Part shown: positions 34,264 to 42,778 of the stretch, in pieces | Layout of the letters: each line of letters opens with the position of its first letter | How positions within the stretch are numbered: the first letter of the stretch is position 1 | From: JBDNJM01 sp041687755 | GTDB taxonomy: Bacteria; Planctomycetota; UBA1135; GCA-002686595 | Reading direction: 5' to 3' | NCBI GenBank assembly: GCA_041687755.1 | Contig: JBDNJM010000121.1 | Location: 1-44,647, forward strand | Length of the DNA: 44,647 nt | Translations under genes and position numbers: made by a program | Notes under the pieces: generated by a model | Seen by the model: the letters and a program-made list of their open reading frames with translations, nothing else | What the model was told of the DNA's origin: nothing | Databases searched by the model: none

Positions 34264-36206
34264 AGGATAAGCTGCGTCCCGAGCCCGCGGTGTCCGCGCG
34301 GGAGCTCCCGCCCGGCGCGCGTTGGCTGTTGCTGATCGGCGTAGGTCTGTTCTGTCTCGGGGCGGCCTACGCGCCCCTGTGGCGGGCCGGCTTCACCGGC
34401 GACGACATGGAGCTGCTGCTGCGCGCCAGCGGGCACCTCTCCGCCGAGGATGGTGAGCCGCTGCCCGCATTCGACGCGCCGCTCCCGCTGCTCGACATGC
34501 CGCCTCTCGACGTGATCGGGATCGTCGGCAACGACACCGACGGGGACGTGGGCTCGCTCTTGTCGGGCTACAGCCTGGCCAGCTCCTTGCGGCTGTACGG
34601 CGCGCGTCCCGAGAGCATCGGCGGCGCGCCCACGGCCGTGCTGTATCGGGCCGAGAACCTCGTTCTGCTGCTGATCGGCTCGATCGGCCTTTGGGCGCTG
34701 CTGCGCCGCGTGTTTCGTCCCTTCGTCGGTGCGGAGCAGGCAGGCGTGGCCGCGACGACTTCGGCGTACCTGTTCTTCCTGCACCCGCTGTGCGTGCCCG
34801 CGGTCGCCAGCCTGTCCGGGCGCTCGGACCTCTTGGCACTGGCCTTCTCCATCTGGGCCGCAGCCGCCTTCCTCCGCGGCCGCCAAAACAAGCTGGGCAG
34901 CAATCTGGCCGGCTCTGCCGTGCTGGCCCTGTTCGCCAGCCTCTCGGGGCAGCTGGCCCTGCTGCTGCCCTTTGCGCTGGCGCTGGTCGAGCTGGCCTGC
35001 GTGCACCGCTACCTGCCGCTGCGCCGGCGCGCGCGCACGGCTTTGGTCACCTTCCTGACGTTCCTGGCCCTGACCCAGCTCAACGCGCTGGTCGTCAGCT
35101 CGGTGACCGGCCATGGGTTCTATCCCCAGGTCGGGCTGGAGGTCGCGCGCCTCGCGGACCCCGTCGAGCTGCTGCACGCCATCCTGTATATGTTCGAGAA
35201 GCTCGGCGTGCTGCTGCTGCCGGCGAACACCTCGACGCTGGGCCTGCTCGGCGTCCTGCTCGCGGGCGTGCTGCTGCTGCTGGCCCTGCAGCCGGCTCTG
35301 GTTGCGGCGCGCTCGGCGCCGCGCCTGTGGGGTTGGTCCTGCGTTTGGTGGGTCAGCGCCATCGGCGTCGCGCTGCTGTTCGGCCTGCACGAGCGCGTGC
35401 GGCTGGAGGACCTGGCCCAGGCGCGCACGCTGCTGCCGGCGGCCGCCGCGACGTGCGCCGGTCTCGGCATGGCGATCACGGCCGTTCACGGCCTGACGCG
35501 CTTCATCCTGCCGCCCATCGTGGCGCTGGGCTTTGCCCTGCTCGCCAACGGCAACGCCCGGCCCTGGGCGGCCGGTTCGGCGGTGCTGCAGACCCTCCGC
35601 GAAGACCTTGCCGAGGGCGCAGAGGCGGGCGGCTCGCCCCTGTGGATCGTCGATCCACCGCGCGTGGTTCAAGGGCTAGACCCAATCGGCGTCGCGCTGC
35701 CGCACCTGCTGCATCCGCTGCTGGCCGCTCCCGACGCCCAGAAGCGCCGCCTGCGCGGAGATGTGGACGTGCGCGAGGTCTCCCGGGAGATCCTGTCCCT
35801 GGCCGGCGACCGCGGAGTCGCTGCGGAGCTGTTCGGCGCCGATGCGCTGGTGGGCGTCGAACTCGAGGAGCAGGGCCGGCTCTGGTTCCCCGCCGACGAA
35901 GCCCCGCGCCCCGAATCCGAGGCGCTCGAGGAGGACGCCGAGTTGCAGATCGCTAACGAGATGCAGGTCGACCTCGAGACGCCTGCCGAGGGCCGCTGGC
36001 GCTTCCACGCGATCGCGCCGGAGCTCGGCAGTTTCTTCAGTTCTGCGGCCCAACGCAGCTCCAAGGGGTTGAGCGCGGAGCGATCCGAGCGATACGTGCA
36101 GGCGGCCCTCGAGGCCGGCGCGACCCGCATCCTGTGGCGCTTCCAGCGACTCGACGGGTCCCAGCCCTTCCAGATCATCGAAGGCCGCACGCTCGGGCCG
36201 AATTGA
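34260..36206 (+). CDS. Multi-pass GT-C-like glycosyltransferase or TMTC-like membrane protein
   Basis: 648 residues, GTG start overlapping the DUF3825 gene stop. About ten hydrophobic segments occur between residues 20 and 430. The first loop has AGFTGDDMELLLRAS (the DD pair expected of GT-C active sites), and a second landmark is YLFFLHPLCVPAVASLSGRS with SDLLALAF, which resembles TMTC-type protein O-mannosyltransferases and other polyprenyl-phosphate-sugar enzymes. The last about 200 residues are soluble and probably extracytoplasmic. Donor and acceptor are unknown. No TPR tail is present. Confidence 0.65.
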   Translation: MKDKLRPEPAVSARELPPGARWLLLIGVGLFCLGAAYAPLWRAGFTGDDMELLLRASGHLSAEDGEPLPAFDAPLPLLDMPPLDVIGIVGNDTDGDVGSLLSGYSLASSLRLYGARPESIGGAPTAVLYRAENLVLLLIGSIGLWALLRRVFRPFVGAEQAGVAATTSAYLFFLHPLCVPAVASLSGRSDLLALAFSIWAAAAFLRGRQNKLGSNLAGSAVLALFASLSGQLALLLPFALALVELACVHRYLPLRRRARTALVTFLTFLALTQLNALVVSSVTGHGFYPQVGLEVARLADPVELLHAILYMFEKLGVLLLPANTSTLGLLGVLLAGVLLLLALQPALVAARSAPRLWGWSCVWWVSAIGVALLFGLHERVRLEDLAQARTLLPAAAATCAGLGMAITAVHGLTRFILPPIVALGFALLANGNARPWAAGSAVLQTLREDLAEGAEAGGSPLWIVDPPRVVQGLDPIGVALPHLLHPLLAAPDAQKRRLRGDVDVREVSREILSLAGDRGVAAELFGADALVGVELEEQGRLWFPADEAPRPESEALEEDAELQIANEMQVDLETPAEGRWRFHAIAPELGSFFSSAAQRSSKGLSAERSERYVQAALEAGATRILWRFQRLDGSQPFQIIEGRTLGPN

Positions 36207-36219
36207 ACCTCACGCGACC

Positions 36220-36570
36220 ATGCCCAGCCAGCCCTCCACGGACCTCGACAGCTTTCCTAACCCCAAGCCGGAGCGCGACTACGAGATCCGCTTCGAGTGC
36301 CCGGAGTTTACGTGCCTGTGCCCGAAGACGGGCCAGCCGGACTTCGCGACGATCTCGATCGAGTACGTGCCCGACAAGAAGTGCGTCGAGCTGAAGAGCC
36401 TCAAGCTCTACCTCTGGTCCTACCGCGACGAGGGCGCCTTCCACGAGGCGGTCACGAACAAGATCCTCGACGACCTGGTCGCCGCGACCGAGCCGCGCAC
36501 GATGACCGTGACCGGCGAGTTCTGGGTACGCGGCGGGATCACGACGGTCGTGCAGGCGAGCCACCCCTGA
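36220..36570 (+). CDS. queF: NADPH-dependent 7-cyano-7-deazaguanine reductase QueF
   Basis: 116 residues, the short (unimodular) QueF form. Reduces preQ0 to preQ1 in queuosine biosynthesis in the cytoplasm. The catalytic Cys lies in the block FTCLCPKTGQPDFATISIEY, and the QueF motif ELKSLKLYLWSYRDEGAFHE follows. The end (GEFWVRGGITTVVQ) is typical. Other queuosine genes (queC, queD, queE) are not nearby. It ends exactly where the opposing esterase gene ends. Confidence 0.95.
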   Translation: MPSQPSTDLDSFPNPKPERDYEIRFECPEFTCLCPKTGQPDFATISIEYVPDKKCVELKSLKLYLWSYRDEGAFHEAVTNKILDDLVAATEPRTMTVTGEFWVRGGITTVVQASHP

Positions 36571-37596
36571 TCAGGACCGGATCAGGGCCGGCAGCACGTC
36601 GGCGAAGCGCCCGTCGATGCCGCGATGGCTGCCGGGGTGCTCGAGGTGGCGGTGGGGGACGTCCAGCTCGGTCAGGCGCTTGACCAGGCGGCGCAGTCCC
36701 CACTGCAGGTGAAACTCGTCCATCAGGCCGCACTCGAGGTGCAGCAGCTCGAGGCCGCGCAGGGCCTCCACGTGGTGCTCGGCGGCGCGCAGCGGGTCAA
36801 AGGCGATCCAGCGCTGCCAGACCTCGTCGAGGATTTCACCGCGCATCAGCTCCATCGGTAGGTCGAGGCCGAGCGGGGAGTCGGGGTTCGGGGAGTAGCA
36901 CGCGGACATCGCGAGGATGTTGATCACGGCGTGGCCGTCGCCGGAGAGGTTCGGGCGCTCGCGGAACTCGGCCAAGAAGCGGGCCGGGTCCATGTCGTAG
37001 GCGACCAGGCCGCGCAGGCAGGCCAGGATCTCAGTGCCGGCGCTGAGCTCGAAGGCGCAGTCGCCGGAGATCGACGCGGCCGAGCGGAACCTGCCGGGGT
37101 GGTGCATGGCTAGGTGCAAGGCGCCGAAGCCGCCGGAGCTCTTGCCGCAGATCGAAACGCGCGCGGGGTCGACGGGCAGCTGTTCCAGCGCGAGCGGCAA
37201 CAGCTCGTCCATCAGGTGCGTTTCGTACGCGCCCGTGGCCGACGAGTCGAGGTACTGGCTGCCGCCGAGGGCGGTGAAGCAGTCGGGCATCAGCAGCGCG
37301 GCCGGGGGGCTCGTTCCGGCCGCGACGGCGCGGTCGTAGTCTTGGACGACGCTGCGGAACCACGGATGCGGATCGAGGTACTTGTGACCGCGGCCGGTAA
37401 AGCCCGCGAGCATTACGACCAGCGGCAAATCGCCCTCGGCGCTCTCGGGCGCACCCGGCGGCAGGTACAGGGGCACCTCGCGCTCGGCGGGATCGCCGAG
37501 CGGATTGCCGACGAGCACGTCGCTCTCAATACGCCCGAACTCCGCGCGGCCGACGAAGCCCGTGCGCGCGTCGCGCCCGCGGTCAAAGCGCGCCAT
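36571..37596 (-). CDS. Alpha/beta-hydrolase esterase (EstA/esterase-D-like)
   Basis: 341 residues. The nucleophile elbow is SICGKSSGGFGALHLAM (GKSSG, Ser about residue 153), preceded by a beta-strand VSICG. The oxyanion-type N-terminal block is LPLVVMLAGFTGRGHKYLDP. Later elements include LLHLECGLMDEFHLQWGLRR with the likely acid Asp/Glu, and a His in EHPGSHRGIDGRF. It has no signal peptide and is probably cytoplasmic. The substrate is unknown. It lies four bases downstream of the adenosine deaminase gene on the same strand. Confidence 0.85.
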   Translation of the reverse strand: MARFDRGRDARTGFVGRAEFGRIESDVLVGNPLGDPAEREVPLYLPPGAPESAEGDLPLVVMLAGFTGRGHKYLDPHPWFRSVVQDYDRAVAAGTSPPAALLMPDCFTALGGSQYLDSSATGAYETHLMDELLPLALEQLPVDPARVSICGKSSGGFGALHLAMHHPGRFRSAASISGDCAFELSAGTEILACLRGLVAYDMDPARFLAEFRERPNLSGDGHAVINILAMSACYSPNPDSPLGLDLPMELMRGEILDEVWQRWIAFDPLRAAEHHVEALRGLELLHLECGLMDEFHLQWGLRRLVKRLTELDVPHRHLEHPGSHRGIDGRFADVLPALIRS

Positions 37597-37599
37597 GGG

Positions 37600-38733
37600 C
37601 TAGGCGTAGCGCGAGCCGTTCGGGACGCGGTCGGGGAAGCCGTACTCCTTGCGCAGGGAGGCGAACGGTGCCTTGATCCGCTCATAGATCAGGTTGCAGC
37701 GCTTGTCGTAGGGCGCGAAGGCCGACTTCATGCCGTCGATGCTGAGCTTCTCGAGGTCGTCGAGCCCCAGGCCGAAGTGCTCGATCGCGAGGGCGTACTC
37801 CTTGCTCTGGGTGGTCGCCGACATGAGCCGGTTGTCGGTGTTGAGCGTGAGCCGGAAGCCCATCACGAAGAAGAAGCCGAAGGGGTGCTCGGCGAGGCTG
37901 GGGGCAGCGCCGGTGTGGACGTTGCTCGACAGGCAGATCTCCAGCGGGATGCGGTGGTCGAGCACGTACTGGGCGAGGGCGCCGACCTTGATCACCTTCC
38001 CGTCGTGGATCGCGAGGTCCTCGACCAGGCGGGTTCCGTGCCCGATGCGGTGGGCGCCGCAGTACTGGAGTGCTTGCCAGATGCTCTCGGGGCCGAAGCT
38101 CTCGCCGGCGTGAATGGTGATGGAGAAGTTCTTGCGCTTGGCGAATTGGAAGGCGCGCAGGTGCTCGTTGGCCGGGTTCCCGGCCTCTTCGCCGGCGAGG
38201 TCGAAGCCGACGCAGCCGCGGGTCGCGTAGGAGATCGCGAGTTCTGCAAGCTTGATCGAGAGCGCCTTGTCCTCGTTGCGCATGGCGCAGACGATCAGGC
38301 CGAAGAACACGTTGAAGTCGGCGGCCGCGCGCTCGAGCCCTGCAAGCACGGCGTGCATGACCGCGTCGAGACCAAGCCCGCCCCCTGTGTGGAAGTGCGG
38401 TGCGAAGCGCACCTCGGAGTAGACGACCCCGTCAGCGGCCGCGTCCTCGAGGTACTCGTAGGCGACGCGCTCGAGGGCCTCGGGCGTCTGGAGCAGGGCG
38501 ATCGTGTGGGCGAAGCCTTCGAGATAGAGCGGCAGCGAGCCGCGGTCGGCCCCCCGGGCAAACCACTGGCCGAGGGCCTCGGCATTGCCCGGGGGCAGCT
38601 CCGCGTAACCGGTCTCGGCGGCCAGGTCGATCAAGGTCTGGGGCCGCAGGCACCCGTCTAGGTGCTCGTGCAGGGCGACCTTGGGGAGGCGCTTGAGGAA
38701 GTCAAGATCGGTCAGGTCGGGCGCGGTGGGCAT
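37600..38733 (-). CDS. add: Adenosine deaminase
   Basis: 377 residues from the ATG at 38733; an upstream in-frame extension (to 38916) is Arg/Pro-rich and rejected. It catalyses adenosine to inosine for purine salvage. Zinc-ligand motifs are present: HEHLDGCLRP (HxH), HAGESFGPESIWQAL with the catalytic Glu and zinc His nearby, the SSNVHTG block, and NTDNRLMSAT in place of the more common NTDDP. This NTDN variant is seen in actinobacterial ADA proteins. The stop lies four bases before the esterase gene. Confidence 0.93.
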   Translation of the reverse strand: MPTAPDLTDLDFLKRLPKVALHEHLDGCLRPQTLIDLAAETGYAELPPGNAEALGQWFARGADRGSLPLYLEGFAHTIALLQTPEALERVAYEYLEDAAADGVVYSEVRFAPHFHTGGGLGLDAVMHAVLAGLERAAADFNVFFGLIVCAMRNEDKALSIKLAELAISYATRGCVGFDLAGEEAGNPANEHLRAFQFAKRKNFSITIHAGESFGPESIWQALQYCGAHRIGHGTRLVEDLAIHDGKVIKVGALAQYVLDHRIPLEICLSSNVHTGAAPSLAEHPFGFFFVMGFRLTLNTDNRLMSATTQSKEYALAIEHFGLGLDDLEKLSIDGMKSAFAPYDKRCNLIYERIKAPFASLRKEYGFPDRVPNGSRYA

Positions 38734-39112
38734 GGGGCGGGTCGGGGTGCGGTGCTGGGAGGGGGAGGTCGGGAGACCTCGGAGTGGACGACGGACCCTG
38801 AATCTGGGGCTTGGAGAGCTGTTTTTCGCGGGCGCCGGCCGGATTTTGGTGCGATTCCCTTCGGGTTGGGCCACCAGGCGGCTCGATCCAGTGTCAGAGG
38901 CCCGGATTCGGGCCACGAGGGCTTCGCACAGGGGCCAGGCCGGGTACCTTTCAGGTGCGCCGTGGTTTCCCGAGGTTGCGCCTGATCCCAGGCGTCACGA
39001 CCGGCCTTGCGGAATCCCTTGGGCGACGGCTTCGCACCGCCCACGCTGCCACACCTGCGGAGTCCCTCCCGAACGATCCGGCCCACACCGCCTCGGCCAT
39101 AGACCCCTCCCG
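38734..39112. other. 379-base non-coding leader between divergent genes
   Basis: Between the adenosine deaminase start (minus) and the radical SAM gene start (plus). It contains a small hairpin with a GGGA loop (GAGGTC...GACCTC, 38765-38780) and a few short GC stems, but no tRNA or recognisable riboswitch. Promoters for both genes should be here; I found no clean -35/-10 pair. Confidence 0.5.
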
Positions 39113-40267
39113 ATGAAGATCAACCTCAGCAGCGCCCTCTCGACCATGGTCGCGGTGCGCGGCGCCATCCCGAAGATGCTGTCGCCCGCGGGCAAGGCGT
39201 TCCAGCCGATCCACATGTTTCTGGAGGTCACGTACCGCTGCAACCTGCGGTGCAACTTCTGCCAGTACCTCGACATCATCAAGGGTGAAGTCGAGACCGT
39301 GGGCCCGGTCAAGGAGTTCTCGACCGACGAGATCATGAAGGCGATCAACGAGTTCCCGAAAGGGCGCCTGATCACCTTCTCCGGCGGCGAGACCCTGGTG
39401 CGCAAGGACTTCCCGGAGATCCTGAGCAAGGCCAGCAAGACCCACCGCACGCACATCATCTCGAACGGCGCGCTGATCAAGGACGAGATCGCGGAGCTCT
39501 ACACAGACCTGGGGCCGCGCCGCGTGTGGCAGAACGGGCTGGTGCTCGTCGGCATCAGCCTCGAGGGCGACAAGGATCGTCACGACGAGGTCGTCGGCCG
39601 CAAGGGCTCCTGGGAGCGCACGACCGAAGGCATCCGCAAAATGGTCGCGCTGCGCAAGCAGAAGGGCAAGGTCTTCCCTAAGTTCAACCTGAAGATGGTC
39701 GTCACTGAGGACACGGTCCACGGCATGGTCGACTTCATGCGGCTCGCGTCCGACCTCGGCGCCGATCTGGTTAACTTCATGGCCGAGCACGATCTCGTCG
39801 GCCACTCGGCGACGCTGATCTCGGAGCCGCTGGAGAGCCGCTTGAACGTGCCCCAGGCTAAGCCCGAGGGCGTGGACCCGGAGTTCCTGCGCGAGCAGCT
39901 GATCAAGTGCTACGAGCTTGAGAAGGAACTCAGCGTGCAAATCCGCCTGACGCCGCCCGGCCTGCCCATCGACGAGTTCGTGCGGCACTACACCGACGAC
40001 CGCGAGCTCAGCAAAGACGACTACGTGTGCGAGAGCCCCTGGGCCCGCGTGCAGCTCACCGCCGACGGCCGCTACAGCCCCTGCTTCTACCTGCGCACCG
40101 GCGACAGCCGCCAGCAGACCCTGCAGGAAGTTTGGAACGGCGAGGATTTCCGCAACTTCCGCAAGGCGATCAAGACCGACAAGATCTACGCGGGCTGCTC
40201 GGGCTGCTGCAACCTCAAGTACATCGGGCCGAAGAAGTACGGCCTCGAAGGGCTCGCGCCCCGGTAA
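39113..40267 (+). CDS. SPASM-type radical SAM protein
   Basis: 384 residues from ATG 39113; the longer open frame upstream (to 38681) crosses the intergenic region and is rejected. The canonical cluster CNLRCNFCQYLDIIKGEV (CxxxCxxC) starts about residue 41, with a GGE-type SAM motif RLITFSGGETLVRKDFPEIL. The C-terminal SPASM region has CESPWARVQLTADGRYSPCF and CSGCCNLKYIGPKKYGLEG, so extra Fe-S clusters are expected. Such proteins modify peptides, cofactors or lipids; no RiPP precursor is seen beside it, so the substrate remains open. Confidence 0.9.
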   Translation: MKINLSSALSTMVAVRGAIPKMLSPAGKAFQPIHMFLEVTYRCNLRCNFCQYLDIIKGEVETVGPVKEFSTDEIMKAINEFPKGRLITFSGGETLVRKDFPEILSKASKTHRTHIISNGALIKDEIAELYTDLGPRRVWQNGLVLVGISLEGDKDRHDEVVGRKGSWERTTEGIRKMVALRKQKGKVFPKFNLKMVVTEDTVHGMVDFMRLASDLGADLVNFMAEHDLVGHSATLISEPLESRLNVPQAKPEGVDPEFLREQLIKCYELEKELSVQIRLTPPGLPIDEFVRHYTDDRELSKDDYVCESPWARVQLTADGRYSPCFYLRTGDSRQQTLQEVWNGEDFRNFRKAIKTDKIYAGCSGCCNLKYIGPKKYGLEGLAPR

Positions 40268-40295
40268 GCCCTCGGCGGAGTCGCCGACAGACGCA

Positions 40296-40336
40296 CGAAC
40301 GGGGCGCGCTGACCAATGGTCGGCGCGCCCCGTTCG
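40296..40336. terminator. Strong hairpin at convergent gene ends
   Basis: CGAACGGGGCGCGC (40296-40309) and GCGCGCCCCGTTCG (40323-40336) form a perfect 14-bp stem, with an inner stem GACC/GGTC in the loop. There is no T run on either side, so it may act as a bidirectional terminator or transcript-stabilising hairpin between the radical SAM gene (ends 40267) and the gene ending at 40385. Confidence 0.75.
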
Positions 40337-40384
40337 CATGGTCCGATTCGAAATCTACGCTGGGCCTGACGAGGGCGAGCCTGC

Positions 40385-41653
40385 TCAGAGCTCTTCCGCC
40401 AGGAGCGTGAGGGTCAGCGGGTTGCCCAGGACGAACTGCCCGTTGGCGTCGGCGAACGCGGGCTGGGTGACGAGCAGCGCGGCGGCGCCAGCCGGGAGGG
40501 TCGGTGTTCCGAGCGTGATCTGGAGGCTGCCCGCAGCGTCGAGGGCTCCGAGGAACACGAGCAGCGGGTTCGCGCCAACCGCGAGCGGCGTGGCGCCGAA
40601 GTCGACCAGGGCGGGGCGCAGGTCGGCCAGCGGCGAGACGAGCAGCCAGGTCGGGTCGGCCGGTTTACCGCTGAGCGTCACGTCGACCGGCTGGCCGCTC
40701 ACGACGACCGGCGCGAAGGACTGGGAGCGGGCGGTCTGGCCGGCTTGAACCTGCAGCACGGAGAACGGGTCGGTGAACAGCCCGGCGCCGTCGACGGCAG
40801 GAGGGCAGCCGCCGCTGGGCAGCGTGGTGCCGGCCAGCCCGCCGCTCGCCTGGAAACCCAGAGCGTTGCCCTTGCTCAGGCTGCCGAAGGCGCCGACCAG
40901 GGCGATTCCCGCTCCTCCGTCGCCGGGCCCGGTGCAGCCTCCGAAGGCGCCGCTGAAGGCCGGTGCGCCATTGCCGCCGCTGTGTGCACCGCCGGCGAGG
41001 GTGAAGGTGGACTGGTCGCCGCCCGCGCCGGGAAAGCCATCGCCTGCGCCGATGCCCATGCCGCCGCGGGTGGTGCAGTCGAACAGGGCGGCCGTGCTCT
41101 TCAGGGCGTAGACACCGTGGAAGTTGGCGACGTCGGCGGTGCGCCCGGCCTCGGACGTGGACAGCACGAAGCGATCGCTGCGGCGGGCGTACAGCCCGTA
41201 CTGCAGCACCGCACCGAACACGTTGAACTCGTCGCTGGGCGTGAACCTCGAGCGATCGATCAGCACCGGGCCCTCGCACAGCTCGACGTTGAGCGCGCCG
41301 AGCCCAAAGCCCGCGCCCGTTCCGTCGAACTCCAGGCCGGAGAGCCGCACCTGTTGGTTCGGCGCGAGCCCTTCGATGCGCGAGGAGCCGGACACGAGCG
41401 GCGGGGAGGCGGGGTCGGCTGCGACAATGTCGACCGAGCGGCTCAGAATTTCGAAGGCGGCGTAGCTGCCGGGCGCGACAAGCACCAGTCCGCCCTCGGC
41501 GCTGGCATCGATCGCCTCCTGGAGCGTGGTGTGATCCACGCCGGGGCCGCCGTCGTCATCCACGCGCAGGACGGCCTGCGCCGCTGCGGGGCCGGCGAGT
41601 GCAGCAAGCAGGGTGCAGGTGAGGGCAAAATCGGGGCGAACGGCGATAGACAT
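40385..41653 (-). CDS. Secreted right-handed beta-helix protein
   Basis: 422 residues from the ATG at 41653. A signal peptide (FALTCTLLAALAGPAAAQ) is followed by VDDDGGPGVDHTTLQEAIDA and a ladder of repeats of the pattern x-x-x-G-x-x-V/L-x-x-S/T (for example GSYAAFEILSRSVDIVAADP and LVSGSSRIEGLAPNQQVRLS), which fits a parallel beta-helix of the pectate-lyase type. The Gly/Ala-rich centre (GGMGIGAGDGFPGAGGDQST) is unusual. The end is a beta-rich module like those of the other two exported proteins of the window. Catalytic residues were not identified. It could be a surface adhesin or polysaccharide-binding protein. Confidence 0.72.
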   Translation of the reverse strand: MSIAVRPDFALTCTLLAALAGPAAAQAVLRVDDDGGPGVDHTTLQEAIDASAEGGLVLVAPGSYAAFEILSRSVDIVAADPASPPLVSGSSRIEGLAPNQQVRLSGLEFDGTGAGFGLGALNVELCEGPVLIDRSRFTPSDEFNVFGAVLQYGLYARRSDRFVLSTSEAGRTADVANFHGVYALKSTAALFDCTTRGGMGIGAGDGFPGAGGDQSTFTLAGGAHSGGNGAPAFSGAFGGCTGPGDGGAGIALVGAFGSLSKGNALGFQASGGLAGTTLPSGGCPPAVDGAGLFTDPFSVLQVQAGQTARSQSFAPVVVSGQPVDVTLSGKPADPTWLLVSPLADLRPALVDFGATPLAVGANPLLVFLGALDAAGSLQITLGTPTLPAGAAALLVTQPAFADANGQFVLGNPLTLTLLAEEL

Positions 41654-41709
41654 GGGGGCGTTGTGCTTCGCGGAGGGAGACGAGAGAGGGGCGGAACCGT
41701 GCCGAACGA

Positions 41710-41755
41710 ACAAGGCCGAGCCAGCAGGCGGAAACCTGCGGGCCCGGCCTCGTTC
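41710..41755 (-). terminator. Terminator of the MerR-type regulator gene
   Basis: On the minus strand AACGAGGCCGGGCC pairs with GGCTCGGCCTTGTT through a full 14-bp stem allowing two G-U pairs, with an inner stem GCAGG/CCTGC. It is followed by a mildly T-rich tail (TTGTTCGTT) and lies 23 bases after the regulator stop at 41779. Plus-strand RNA would have A-C mismatches instead, so minus is the working direction. Confidence 0.6.
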
Positions 41756-41778
41756 TATGGGAAGTGCTGAGGGCGTCG

Positions 41779-42753
41779 TTACAGGAGGCTACGCAACCAG
41801 AGCTCGAGCTCCTGGAGTTCGCGCACGAGCTTTACGCCCACAGGCGCGCGGCGCATGAAGCGTGCGTCGTGCCAGCCGACGCACAGCGCGATGTGATCGG
41901 GAAGCTTGCGGCGCAGTTCGTCAACGCGCGCTTCGAGTTCAAGGCTGGAGAACGACAGGGAGGTCGGGACCACGACGCCGCGGCAGCGCATCTCCGTTGC
42001 GGCTCGGGCGATCTCGTCGATGGGGGTGTCCTTGCCGAGAATCTGGGGCTGCAGGCCTTTGGAGGCGGTGAGCAGCGCGCCCATCTGCACCGGCAGGTCG
42101 TGCATGTCGTCGGAGAGCCCTGCCAGCAGCACGCGCGGTCCGTTGCCCGAGAGCCCAATCGAGACCCGCAGGGAACGCAGGAGGTCCTGGAGCAGCTCGC
42201 TAAAGAAGTGCTCGTGGCGCACTTCGAGACGCCCGTCCGACCAGGCACGGCCGACGGCGACCAAGAGCGGGCTGAGGGTCTGGGTGAGGAAGTCGCCAGC
42301 CGGCTTGCGCTCGAACTCCTCGCGCAGCAGGCGGGTGAGGTCGCGACTGGCGAAGCTCCGGATCAGCTCCAGCCAGGACTCCACGTCGGACGGCGCCTCG
42401 ACCCTGGTTCGCCGGCGGTCCAAGAGGTCTTGGAGGTTCTCCTCGCTGGCCCGCACCACGTTGCCGGGACGGTGCCCCAACGAAATCGCCTCCGCGGCTC
42501 GCCGGAGCCAGCGCAGCTGCTCGGGCGTGTAGCGGCGGTGACCAGAGGGCAGCCTGACGGGCTCCGGGACGCCATAACGGCGTTCCCAGACTCGGATCGT
42601 GTCGGGCGAGATGCCCGTCGCCTGGGAGAGCTCGCCAATCGACAGAAGCTCGGGAGTTTTCTTCGCGCTGGGCACGTTGGACCGTTGGGCAGTGGATGGT
42701 ATCGGGCGGACAGACTTTTCGTTTCGACCAGATATGTAGTAGGACAAAGTCAT
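41779..42753 (-). CDS. MerR-family regulator with cobalamin-binding domain (CarH/LitR-like)
   Basis: 324 residues from ATG 42753; the open frame reaches 42939 but those residues are unlike the family. N-terminal MerR winged helix: LLSIGELSQATGISPDTIRV, then WERRYGVPEPVRLPSGHRRY. The middle (about 175-215) has the four-helix cap with AWSDGRLEVRHEHFFSELL, where CarH-type sensors have a Trp and an EH pair. The B12 domain has SDDMHDLPVQMGALLTASKG: the base-off His (DxHxx) is kept, but the usual Gly after it is Pro. Relatives sense light through adenosylcobalamin and repress carotenoid or DNA repair genes. No obvious light-response gene lies nearby. It is divergent from gltX. Confidence 0.85.
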   Translation of the reverse strand: MTLSYYISGRNEKSVRPIPSTAQRSNVPSAKKTPELLSIGELSQATGISPDTIRVWERRYGVPEPVRLPSGHRRYTPEQLRWLRRAAEAISLGHRPGNVVRASEENLQDLLDRRRTRVEAPSDVESWLELIRSFASRDLTRLLREEFERKPAGDFLTQTLSPLLVAVGRAWSDGRLEVRHEHFFSELLQDLLRSLRVSIGLSGNGPRVLLAGLSDDMHDLPVQMGALLTASKGLQPQILGKDTPIDEIARAATEMRCRGVVVPTSLSFSSLELEARVDELRRKLPDHIALCVGWHDARFMRRAPVGVKLVRELQELELWLRSLL

Positions 42754-42760
42754 CTTCAAA

Positions 42761-42778
42761 ACCTCGGTTAACCTCCGG
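42761..42778. promoter_or_regulatory. Possible operator upstream of the MerR-B12 gene
   Basis: ACCTCGGTTA and ACCTCCGGAA lie head-to-tail with a ten-base period, overlapping an 8-bp palindrome GGTTAACC (42766-42773). They are 8-25 bases before the regulator start. MerR-type proteins often bind beside their own gene. The proposal rests on position and repetition only. Confidence 0.3.

Noticed and set aside
34056..35672. A 538-residue open frame on the minus strand
   Set aside because: It lies antisense to the DUF3825/GT-C genes, which have clear motifs and coupling. Its composition is Gln/Arg/Gly-biased, as in other shadow frames.
38734..39112. A riboswitch upstream of the radical SAM gene
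   Set aside because: Only short unrelated stems were found, with no known conserved core.
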